Origin: CAZSVE01 sp964610175
Lineage (GTDB): Bacteria; Pseudomonadota; Gammaproteobacteria; HK1
DNA length: 45,754 nucleotides
Assembly (NCBI GenBank): GCA_964610175.1
Contig: CAZSVE010000015.1
Coordinates: forward strand, 1 to 45,754
Reading direction: 5' to 3'
Under the pieces are notes generated by a model. The model searched no databases. It was not told the origin of the DNA and saw only the letters and a list, made by a program, of their open reading frames with translations. Both the position numbers and the translations under genes were made by a program. This document shows, one piece after another, positions 35,163 to 43,400 of the stretch; the first letter of the stretch is position 1; every line of letters begins with the position of its first letter.

Positions 35163-35851
35163 TGAATCCAATGCTTCGGATACCCAGGGTGTCGATCTCG
35201 ATGTCGGGATGATTCTCTGGGTCCATCGATAACATCCCGGATCCTTGGCGGAAGGAATGCCAGATCGCCGGGGCGATCGATATCCCGTCGCGCGGGGGCT
35301 TCCCACCATCGCCAACCGAGCACATGCAATCGCTGCCGGGTCTCGGACAGTACCCGATCCGATCCCCAGGAAATCCCATCGAACAGCCAGCGATGAATGC
35401 GGTTCAGACCCAACAGATAATAGCCGCCATCCAGGGCAGGACCCAACACGGCATCATTGCCATTTTCCAATCTTGCCGATGTCTCGCGGAGTTCCTCCGC
35501 CGTCAAATCCGGGCAATCGGTGCCAATCAGTATTACGGGAGCGGTGGCCAGTGCCGATTCGGCTCCATGGCGCATGCGTGCCCCCAAATCCGCGCCGTCC
35601 TGGGGGTGGAGGGCAATGGTAAACCTGCGGGCGCATGTGGAAAACAAAGGGTGATCGCAGTCGGGATGGCACCATAATTCGACGCCAAGGCCGCTTTGCG
35701 CAGTAGTGGCCAGAGTATGGGAGATCAGGGTCGCCTGCAGTGTCGCCGCGCGCCGCGCGCCCAGCGCCGGGATAAGGCGTGTCTTTACCTTCCCTGGCAC
35801 CGGCGCCTTGGCGAAGACCAAGACACGGGCGTGTCGTGAGGGTTTCGTCAT
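35081..35851 (-). CDS. DUF2064 (TIGR04282-type) GT-A glycosyltransferase-like protein
   Basis: 256 aa. VLVFAKAPVPGKVKTRLIP is the nucleotide-binding start of the family, and VILIGTDCPDLTAEEL plus LGPALDGGYYLLGL are the GT-A active-site segments with the acidic metal ligands. Members occur with TIGR04283 glycosyltransferases in gene pairs of unclear substrate; the partner is not found here. The domain proper ends near PARRDIDRPGDLAFL. The remaining tail, including VSEKQSFRENRCICQGPSRF, is the reverse translation of a family 2 repeat, so the natural end was lost or extended. Confidence 0.87.
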   Translation of the reverse strand: MTKPSRHARVLVFAKAPVPGKVKTRLIPALGARRAATLQATLISHTLATTAQSGLGVELWCHPDCDHPLFSTCARRFTIALHPQDGADLGARMRHGAESALATAPVILIGTDCPDLTAEELRETSARLENGNDAVLGPALDGGYYLLGLNRIHRWLFDGISWGSDRVLSETRQRLHVLGWRWWEAPARRDIDRPGDLAFLPPRIRDVIDGPRESSRHRDRHPGYPKHWIQVSEKQSFRENRCICQGPSRFSPGAKR

Positions 35852-36070
35852 CGGTGATTTGCCGCCTGGTACGTTCCTGCCAATCGAATTCCACCTTACT
35901 GTGGTTTTCGAGCCGAGTTCGGATTTCTATCGGTGTGATGCGGTACGATTCCATTCGATACAATCGATGTGATTCGATCGATGCGATTATTTTGTTTTTT
36001 TCCGCTCGGCCTCACCTCGAATCGATGAAGCGTGGTTTGGTCGTAGTAGAGTAAAACCAGCGTTTTGGAA

Positions 36071-36283
36071 CATAAATCCGAACGCTACGCGTTCGGATAT
36101 GTCTTTTATTAGTTAGCGCTTCGCGCCAGGACTCAAACGGGATGGGCCTTGATACAGGCACCGGTTTCTCGGAATTTTTATTTTTCCGATACGTGAACAT
36201 GTTAGCGCTTCGCGCCGGGACTGAAGCGGGATGGGTCTTGGCATACGCACCGATTCTCTCGGAATCTTTGTTTTTCCGATACC
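36071..36283 (+). repeat. Palindrome and two tandem family 2 repeats
   Basis: CATAAATCCGAACGCTACGC with GAACGC/GCGTTC pairing, then a diverged family 2 copy (about 36111-36193), then a near-consensus copy (36193-36283). The different divergence of the two copies argues against a simple recent tandem duplication. Confidence 0.8.
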
Positions 36284-36290
36284 TTGAAAC

Positions 36291-36427
36291 TTGACTTATT
36301 TGTGAAGACGAGTAGGAAATAGACAAACTACAATCATGAAGGTACAAGGGTTTTTCGAAAAATTCCAATTTTGCTTTGACTGAATGTCGAATCACGCTTC
36401 ATTGGTTTGAGGCGAAGCTTCGCTAGA
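36291..36427. repeat. Composite family 1 repeat
   Basis: The left end is a reverse half-element (CTTGACTTATTTGTGAAG...AAATAGACAAAC, 36291-36335); the right end is a forward half (36353-36427) ending GCGAAGCTTCGCTAG. It could be the scar of two opposed copies with a deletion between. Confidence 0.65.
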
Positions 36428-36449
36428 CAAACGAAAGGTGGTGTTCCGA

Positions 36450-37583
36450 ATGGCAGAGAAACAGTTATCGATTTTCGAGCGTTATTTGACCGGTTGGGTG
36501 TTGCTTTGTATCGCGGGTGGTATTTTTCTGGGAAAAGTGAATCCCGATATCGCCACAACGCTCGATGATTTTTCATTTCACCAAGTATCGATCCCCATTG
36601 CAGTTTGTCTATTTTTCATGATGTACCCCATCATGGTAAAGATCGATTTCAGTCAAGTGGTGAGATCGGCAAAGACACCGAAACCGGTTCTTCTTACCCT
36701 GTTTATCAATTGGGCCCTCAAGCCATTTACCATGTTTGCCGTGGCCTATTTCTTTTTGGGCTATTTGTTCAAGGATTTTTTGCCGGGAACCGAGATCCTT
36801 GCCAATGGCGAGGAGGTGGAGTTATGGAGAAGCTATGTTGCGGGGGCGATTCTGCTGGGAATCGCGCCATGCACCGCAATGGTCCTGATGTGGGGACATC
36901 TGTCGAAGGGGAACGATGGTCTGACCTTGGTGATGGTGGCCATCAACTCTTTGATCATGTTGTTTCTCTATGGTCCGTTGGGCGGGTGGTTGCTCGGTGT
37001 GAATTCCATGCCCGTGCCTTGGGAAACAATGTTGCTTTCGGTTTCGATTTATGTGGCGTTACCGCTGGTCGCTGGTTTTTTTTCCAGAAAATGGATCATC
37101 GAGTACAAGGGGATGTCGTGGTTCAATGAAAAGTTTTTGCATTGGCTTACCCCCATCAGTATCGCGGCGCTACTTTTTACGTTGGTTCTTTTATTCTCAT
37201 TCAAGGGGGAAATCATCATAAACAATCCATTGACCATTTTATGGATTGCCATTCCCCTTTCCTTACAAACGGTTTTTATTTTCGTTATCGGTTATTTCGT
37301 CTTGGCAAGGTGGTTGAAACTGTCGTATCACGATGCCGCGCCAGCGGCGATGATTGGGGCGTCGAATCATTTCGAGGTCGCCATCGCCACGGCGGTGATT
37401 CTTTTTGGTCTATCGTCGGGTGCCGCGTTGGCTACCGTGGTCGGCGTACTGATAGAGGTTCCCTTGATGCTGATGTTGGTGTCGGTATGCCTGCGTACTT
37501 GTCATCTATTCACGGAGTGCCATCTGGATCATCCTCGCTGTCGACGTAAAGGGATGCCTTTGGGTAGCGAAACAACCGGCTGA
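36450..37583 (+). CDS. acr3: ACR3-family arsenite efflux carrier
   Basis: 377 aa from ATG 36450, preceded by AAAGGTGG; a GTG at 36438 is less likely. Ten membrane segments. The two residues needed for transport in ACR3 are seen: the Cys of GIAPCTAMVLMW in TM4 and the Glu of GVLIEVPLMLML near TM9-10. NHFEVAIATAV is also typical. It expels As(III) or Sb(III) using the proton gradient. No arsR or arsC lies beside it. The C-terminus has about 25 extra residues with Cys and His (CLRTCHLFTECHLDHPRC), possibly metal-sensing or simply read-through. Confidence 0.92.
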   Translation: MAEKQLSIFERYLTGWVLLCIAGGIFLGKVNPDIATTLDDFSFHQVSIPIAVCLFFMMYPIMVKIDFSQVVRSAKTPKPVLLTLFINWALKPFTMFAVAYFFLGYLFKDFLPGTEILANGEEVELWRSYVAGAILLGIAPCTAMVLMWGHLSKGNDGLTLVMVAINSLIMLFLYGPLGGWLLGVNSMPVPWETMLLSVSIYVALPLVAGFFSRKWIIEYKGMSWFNEKFLHWLTPISIAALLFTLVLLFSFKGEIIINNPLTILWIAIPLSLQTVFIFVIGYFVLARWLKLSYHDAAPAAMIGASNHFEVAIATAVILFGLSSGAALATVVGVLIEVPLMLMLVSVCLRTCHLFTECHLDHPRCRRKGMPLGSETTG

Positions 37584-37646
37584 ATGCAATGATTCTGTTT
37601 CGAGGTGGAGATGGGATGGCTCGACCGGCTTGAAAAGGACGCTCAG

Positions 37647-37669
37647 CCACTAGCGAGGCTTCGCCAGGG
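37647..37669. repeat. Family 1 end remnant
   Basis: CCACTAGCGAGGCTTCGCCAG, between acr3 and the coiled-coil gene. Confidence 0.55.
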
Positions 37670-37780
37670 GTAAATATGATGGAGTTGGCCTGGATGCATA
37701 CTTCGATCTTTGCAAGTAGGAAACCACGCGGGATTTTTGATAGCATTTTTGTATGGCTGATTTCATGGGGAAAAAATGAC

Positions 37781-38206
37781 ATGCTGGAAAACGATATTTT
37801 CAATGAGTGGTTGAATGCCGAGGCCGATCGGGTGCTTACCAAACTGAAGGGGAATGAGTTGCTAACGCAAGACGATAAGCTAATCATCGTTCTCGAGGGA
37901 CAGATGAATCACTTTCAGCACCTCGATGTGGAATTGCGCCAGGAGATGGTGACCCTGCGCACCGACATGGATCGACGCTTCGAGCAGGTTTATAAGCGTT
38001 TCGAGCAGGTGGATAAGCATTTCGAGCAAGTGGACAAACGTTTCGAACAGGTGGACAAGCGTTTCGAACAGTTCGACAAGCGCTTCGAGGTTATTACCGA
38101 TGAGATCAAACAGCTCTATCGAACCGTCAATGCCCAGACCTGGAAGATGATCGGTGCCGTGGGGGTGATTGTATTGTTGGCCAGGTTGATCGAGGTTTCC
38201 AATTGA
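37781..38206 (+). CDS. Coiled-coil protein with C-terminal membrane anchor
   Basis: 141 aa from ATG 37781, with GGGGA upstream; the open frame begins at 37676. The N-terminal 50 residues are helical (MLENDIFNEWLNAEADRVLT). Then come five to six copies of the heptad FEQVDKR, encoded by a 21-bp tandem repeat, and a final hydrophobic helix (WKMIGAVGVIVLLARLI). This layout resembles small DUF1640-like or repeat-variable coiled-coil membrane proteins common in filamentous and symbiotic gammaproteobacteria. Function unknown; the heptad number may vary between strains. Confidence 0.7.
   Translation: MLENDIFNEWLNAEADRVLTKLKGNELLTQDDKLIIVLEGQMNHFQHLDVELRQEMVTLRTDMDRRFEQVYKRFEQVDKHFEQVDKRFEQVDKRFEQFDKRFEVITDEIKQLYRTVNAQTWKMIGAVGVIVLLARLIEVSN
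37976..38090 (+). repeat. 21-bp coding tandem repeat (heptads)
   Basis: Five to six copies of a unit like CGTTTCGAACAGGTGGACAAG, each encoding one coiled-coil heptad. The units differ mostly at synonymous sites, apart from single changes (Y, H, F). Confidence 0.85.
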
Positions 38207-38608
38207 TCTTTTGCCGCGTGCATGAACATGGACCATATGGAAGAGGGCCGAAATATTTCCTACCGGTTTCACGCATAAACCAGTACATTGTCGTCGTCTA
38301 TGTGAAATTCGACCCACGAATTCTTTCGAGGAGGCGATTTTCCGGTGTATCCAAAAACCGAATTCTTCGAAAACCTGCCCCGAAGGGGTATCTTGTCCTC
38401 GGTCTTTTGAGCGTCGCCAGGGAGAGTCGCCAGGGAGAGTAGCCGTCAAGGTGGCGTGCCAGAGCGATTTTTCGGCAGGGCCTTGGATGAATCGAAAAAC
38501 GTTTGGAAAATAATGGAAAAATCACATTTTTCCAATTCCGTGAGTGAAAAAGCGGACTTTTTCACCATCCTCTCGATGGACAGTCATACCAATCCTGGAG
38601 ATGAAACC
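38207..38608. other. 402-bp gene-free stretch before glyQ
   Basis: No repeat family and no gene recognised. The frame of glyQ is open back to 38456, but these residues are not part of GlyQ. The glyQ promoter should lie here. Confidence 0.5.
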
Positions 38609-39532
38609 ATGCCATTGCCCACGACGACAGCTCCGGAGTCCGAATACGATGTTTCGGTATTTCAGGGATTGATCCTTGCGTTGCAACGATTTTGGGCAGA
38701 TCGGGGCTGCGTGTTGCTTCAACCCTATGATATGGAGGTAGGCGCCGGCACCTTTCACCCTGCCACCTTCTTGCGCGCCATTGGACCCGAGCCCTGGGCG
38801 GCGGCATATGTGCAACCCTCCCGCCGACCCACGGATGGCCGTTACGGAGAAAATCCGAACCGAATGCAGCATTACTACCAGTATCAGGTGGTCATAAAAC
38901 CTTCACCGCTCGATGTTCAGGCCCTTTATCTTCAGTCCCTGACGGCATTGGGGCTCGATCTCCTGGAGCATGATATCCGTTTTGTGGAGGATAACTGGGA
39001 ATCCCCGACCCTGGGTGCTTGGGGACTCGGTTGGGAGGTTTGGTTGAATGGCATGGAAGTAACCCAGTTTACCTATTTCCAACAAGTGGGTGGCCTGGAT
39101 TGTCGCCCGGTTACCTCGGAGATTACCTACGGGCTGGAGCGGATCGCCATGTATTTGCAGGGAGTGGACAATGTCTTCGATCTGGTATGGAATCAAGGCC
39201 CCCTCGGGCGCGTCACCTACGGGGATGTATTCCTGCAAAACGAAAAGGAGATGTCGGCCTATAATTTCGAGCATGCCGATACCAGGGCATTGTTCGATTG
39301 GTTCGATACCTGCGAGCGGGAGAGCCGACGGCTCGTGGAGCAGGGGCTGTCCTTGCCTGCCTATGAACAGACCCTCAAGGCGTCGCACACCTTCAATCTA
39401 TTGGATGCCCGCCATGCCCTCTCCGTCACCGAGCGCCAGCGCTTCATTCTGCGAGTACGTACATTGGCAAGCACTGTGGCGGAGGGTTTTTACCGAAGTC
39501 GGGAATTACTGGGATTCCCCATGCTGTCGTGA
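38609..39532 (+). CDS. glyQ: Glycyl-tRNA synthetase alpha subunit
   Basis: 307 aa from ATG 38609, chosen because GGAG ends eight bases earlier and the length matches the family (about 300). ALQRFWADRGCVLLQPYDME, VGAGTFHPATFLRAIGPEPW and AYVQPSRRPTDGRYGENPNR form the conserved N-terminal catalytic part; TYFQQVGGLDCRPVTSEITY and GLERIAMYLQGVDNVFDL complete it. It charges tRNA-Gly together with the beta subunit in an alpha2beta2 enzyme. glyS, normally directly downstream, is not in the window: the next gene runs the other way. Confidence 0.97.
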   Translation: MPLPTTTAPESEYDVSVFQGLILALQRFWADRGCVLLQPYDMEVGAGTFHPATFLRAIGPEPWAAAYVQPSRRPTDGRYGENPNRMQHYYQYQVVIKPSPLDVQALYLQSLTALGLDLLEHDIRFVEDNWESPTLGAWGLGWEVWLNGMEVTQFTYFQQVGGLDCRPVTSEITYGLERIAMYLQGVDNVFDLVWNQGPLGRVTYGDVFLQNEKEMSAYNFEHADTRALFDWFDTCERESRRLVEQGLSLPAYEQTLKASHTFNLLDARHALSVTERQRFILRVRTLASTVAEGFYRSRELLGFPMLS

Positions 39533-39587
39533 AACGAATAGCCCGGCGGGGGGGCAGGGGCGGCCATGCAATACTGGTTTGTCGCCT

Positions 39588-40343
39588 TCAAGGTTCATAT
39601 TCTCCGCCATCGGGCAAGGCATGCGCGATTCCCTTGTGACAGTCGATACAGGTCTTGCCCCGCTTCAATCCAGAAATATGCTTATTTCTGCTGATTTTCG
39701 CTTGTTTGAGGTAGTCCATGGACTCGCTGTCGTGACAACCACGACATTCACGGGAATCGGTCTCCTTCATCGTCTTCCATACCCTGCGCGCCAACAGGAG
39801 GCGTCTTGCTTCGAATTTTTCCGGGGTATCGATGGTCCCGGCAACGTGTTGGTATAGGTCATTGACGGCTCGTACCTTGCGCGCGAGTTTTGGGAAAAGC
39901 GGCCTTGGTATGTGACAGTCCGGGCAGGTAGCACGCACACCGGTTCGATTGAAGTGATGGATGGTGCCGAGGTATTCCTGGTACACGGTATCTCGTAATT
40001 CGTGGCAGGAGATACAATAGGCCTCTGCATCGGCGGTTTTCCCCGTCAACATGGCATCGAAGCTACACCCTCCAAGAACGGTTCCTATCACAGTAGCCAA
40101 TATCAACCATGGGATCCCGGTTTTGTGAGCACAAAGCCTGGCGAAGCTTCGCCTCGAGCCGACAACGCATGACCCGGATATTGGTAAAGCAAGATTGACG
40201 CCTTGTAAGGCTCGATCCAATCGTGAAGCTGAGCGGGAAATAAATAAAATATCCTCCCCCCCCCTTCTCCTTGATCGATTTGTTTGTTTCCCGCTTATCT
40301 TCCTAAATAGGTCGACTTTTACAAAACGCTGGCAAAGCTTCAC
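39588..40343 (-). CDS. NapC/NirT-type tetrahaem cytochrome c with disrupted N-terminus
   Basis: Four haem sites: CISCH, CPDCH, CRGCH and CIDCH. TIHHFNRTGVRATCPDCHIP and the spacing are typical of the NapC/NirT family, membrane-anchored quinol dehydrogenases that pass electrons to periplasmic reductases. The single anchor helix is WLILATVIGTVLGG. Upstream of it the normal N-terminus is missing: the residues before about position 72 are the translation of a reverse family 1 repeat, and no ATG lies between repeat and helix. Either the repeat supplies the start, an alternative start such as TTG at about 40106 is used, or the gene is impaired. No terminal reductase is nearby. Confidence 0.85.
   Translation of the reverse strand: MKLCQRFVKVDLFRKISGKQTNRSRRRGGEDILFISRSASRLDRALQGVNLALPISGSCVVGSRRSFARLCAHKTGIPWLILATVIGTVLGGCSFDAMLTGKTADAEAYCISCHELRDTVYQEYLGTIHHFNRTGVRATCPDCHIPRPLFPKLARKVRAVNDLYQHVAGTIDTPEKFEARRLLLARRVWKTMKETDSRECRGCHDSESMDYLKQAKISRNKHISGLKRGKTCIDCHKGIAHALPDGGEYEP
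40137..40248 (-). repeat. Family 1 repeat at the start of the cytochrome gene
   Basis: CTGGCGAAGCTTCGCCTCGA to GAGCGGGAAATAAATAAAAT, full length; it sits where the cytochrome N-terminus should be encoded. Confidence 0.85.
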
Positions 40344-40345
40344 TG
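40279..40345 (+). repeat. Family 1 repeat with internal deletion
   Basis: TTTGTTTGTTTCCCGCTTAT through TTTTACAAAACGCTGG, then jumps to the end CAAAGCTTCACTGG, about 40 bp missing. Opposed to the copy just before it. Confidence 0.75.
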
Positions 40346-40415
40346 GGGAACCTCTGAAAAACAGAGTTTTCCTGGACGATTTTCTGGCTCATCGAAAATT
40401 CGGAATGTGAGAACG

Positions 40416-43400
40416 TTACCGAGACCGAGATTGTCCGGTGTGTGAAAGTTGCATTGCTTCGAGATAGCGACCAATAAGCTCGGCTGTTATCGGTGGGCAT
40501 TCGATCCCACTTTCCGAAAGCGCCTGGATGGTTCGGTCGCATTCCAATTCCTGGATCTCTCCCTCGATGAATGAGCCCTCGTCACCGATGGTGTAATCCA
40601 GAAGGTGTTCCAACAGGCCTTTGCCCTTGCGATCGACTTCCTCGCGCCATTCTTTGTACGGGAGTTGACGCATCTCGAAACCGTTGGCGCGTAAATGGCT
40701 CGCAATTCGATTCGATGGTAGCGAGTGTGAATTCGCCAGGTGATATGCGCGACCAAGGGCTTGCTCCCGAAGTGACAGCCACACGAGCGCTTTTGCGCAG
40801 TAATCCACCGGGGCTACGTTTTCCACGTAGTCCCAATCCGGGAAGATACCCCACTCGATGCACGCCAACAGCATTTGGTAGAAGGTATCCTTGTCGTTCC
40901 ACTTTCCTGTTTTGCTGTGTCCTCCGATGCGATCCGGTCGATATACCGCCACCGGCAAACCACGGTTACCGGCTTCCCATATCAGGTTCTCTGCCACCCA
41001 TTTGCTCTGGATGTAGCCATTTTCGACCAATCCATCGGAAATCAGCCTGGAATCTTCCCGGATGGGTTGTCCCGTTCCCGTAAATACCCCCGCGGTGGAG
41101 ACATAGTGCACGGGCTTTTTCCGCCCGGTGCAGGCGAGCTTCAAGACCTCTTTGGTGCCCTCCACGTTTGCCTTGCGGAGTTCATGATACGGATACATGT
41201 GATTTACTTCGGTGCCATTGTGATAGATGACATCGATCTTGTCGCTGAATTCCCGGAATGTCTCTTCGGTGAGACCGAGCCGCTGTTGTTTCAGGTCGCC
41301 GGTTACCACCTTCACCCGTTGTTGCCAGCCGTCGATTGCCTGGTCGTGTTCGACAAGGGCGGTCTCAAGCCTTTTTTCGGCTTCCTGGTGATTTTCGCCG
41401 CGAACGAGGCACCAGATTACGGCCTTTGTCTGTTTTAGCAATTCTCCAATCAGGTATACCCCCAGGAATCCCGTGGCACCGGTTATCAAGGCATGTCCGG
41501 GATTTTCCACCTGGGAGGCGATAAGCATTCCATCTTGCGGGTGAATGTCGTCTTCGAGGCGTGCTTCGGCATCGAGATCCAGTCGTTTTTTGTCTTCCTC
41601 CGTCTGGGTACGACCGATTTCCCTGAGGAGGCCCAATACGGTTGGGTCTTCGAACAAGGCGCGTATCGGGACCTCGACACCGAGCTGCTCTTTGATCTGG
41701 GAGGTGAGTTGGATTGCGAGGACCGAATGACCGCCAAGGTCGAAGAAATTATCATGAAGGCCCACCTTGTCCACGCCGAGCACTTCGGCCCAGAGCCTTG
41801 CCATTTCGGCTTCGGCTTCGGTCCGTGGCGCGATGTACTCGGTGGTGGAACCGAGGTCTCCCGCATCCGGGTCCGGTAATGCCTGCCGGTGGATTTTTCC
41901 GTTTGGGGTCAGGGGGAACGAGTCCATGAATACGAAAATGGACGGCACCATCCAATCGGGCAGGCTTTGGCGTAGGTGCGCTCGCAACGCATCCCGCAGG
42001 GTGGCCCGATCTTCGGTTTGTGCAACCAACCATGCCACGAGTCGTTTGTCGGTCCCTTCCCCACGGGGATCCACCACCACCTCCCGGACATCGGGATGGA
42101 GCAATAGCGCACTTTCCACCTCGCCGCATTCGATACGGAATCCCCTGACCTTCACCTGGGTGTCGATCCGACCCAGGAAATCGATGGTGCCGTCGGGGAG
42201 CCAACGGCAGGCATCACCGGTTCGGTACAGGCGTGCTCCCGGTTCCTTGTCGAAGGGATCGGGAATGAATTTTTCCGCAGTCAACTCGGGGCGATTCAGA
42301 TAACCGCGTGCTACCCCCACGCCGCCGGTGTACAGTTCACCGGTGACTCCCACGGGGACGAGCTGCATCCGGTCATCGAGGACATAGATCCGGGTATTGG
42401 AGATAGGGCCACCGATGGGCATGGGACGACCCGTATCCACATCCGTGGAGACGGTATGGAAAGTGGTGTAGGTTGTGTTTTCCGTTGGACCATAACAATG
42501 GAGAAGCTTCCCTCGTGTAAGGAGTTGCGCCGCCTTCTTCATGTTTTCCGGGGAACCTACCTCTCCCCCGCATAACAGGAACCTGAGATTGGCGATATCG
42601 CCGGGTCTTTCCTGGACGATGAGATTGAACAGTGCCGTTGTCAAAAACAGGGTCGTAACGTTGTATTCTCCGAGGTATCGGCCAAGTTCTTCCAGGGATA
42701 GATGTCCCGGTAACGGAATGACCAATTTTGCCCCATTGACAAGACTGCCCCATACCTCGAAGGTCGAGGCATCGAAGGCTATCGGGGCCGATTGCAGGAA
42801 AACCTGGGTCTCGTCGAACTCCATATAGTTGGTATTGCGCACCAGCCTGACGACGCTTCTATGATCGACACAGACCCCTTTGGGGACGCCGGTGCTTCCG
42901 GAGGTGTATATGACATAGGCAAGGTTGTCGGGATTGGCGAGCTTTGCGAGATTATTGGAATCCCCTTCAGCGGCCTTGAGGGTCTCTTCTTCATCCAGAT
43001 CGAGAATTTGCGCCGCGCATTCCGGCAGCCTGTCCCTGGTCGCCCCATGGCACAGCAATGCCTTCAGATCGGCATCCTCGGCCATGAAGGCAAGACGCTC
43101 CCTGGGATACTCCAGATCCAGCGGCACATAGGCCCCACCGGACTTCAGAATGGCCAGGATGCCCACGATCATCTCCACGGATCGCTCCACGAAGACACCC
43201 ACCAGGATCTCCGGCCCGACGCCGAGCGCCCGCAGCCGGTGGGCCAGGCGGTTGGCACGGGTGTTCAATTCCCCATAGCTTACTTCTCTATCGGCGAATA
43301 CCAGGGCTACCGCGTCGGGATTTTCGCGTACCTGTTGCTCGAAGAGTTCATGGACGCATTCGTCTTGCGGGTAGGGGACCCTTGTATCATTCCATTCCAC

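Larger units (their letters stand above)
35852..36449. other. 598-bp gene-free, repeat-filled stretch
   Basis: A palindrome plus two family 2 copies in tandem (36071-36283), then a composite family 1 element (36291-36427). A family 1-like scrap is also visible at 35990-36065. No gene is supported. Confidence 0.65.
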
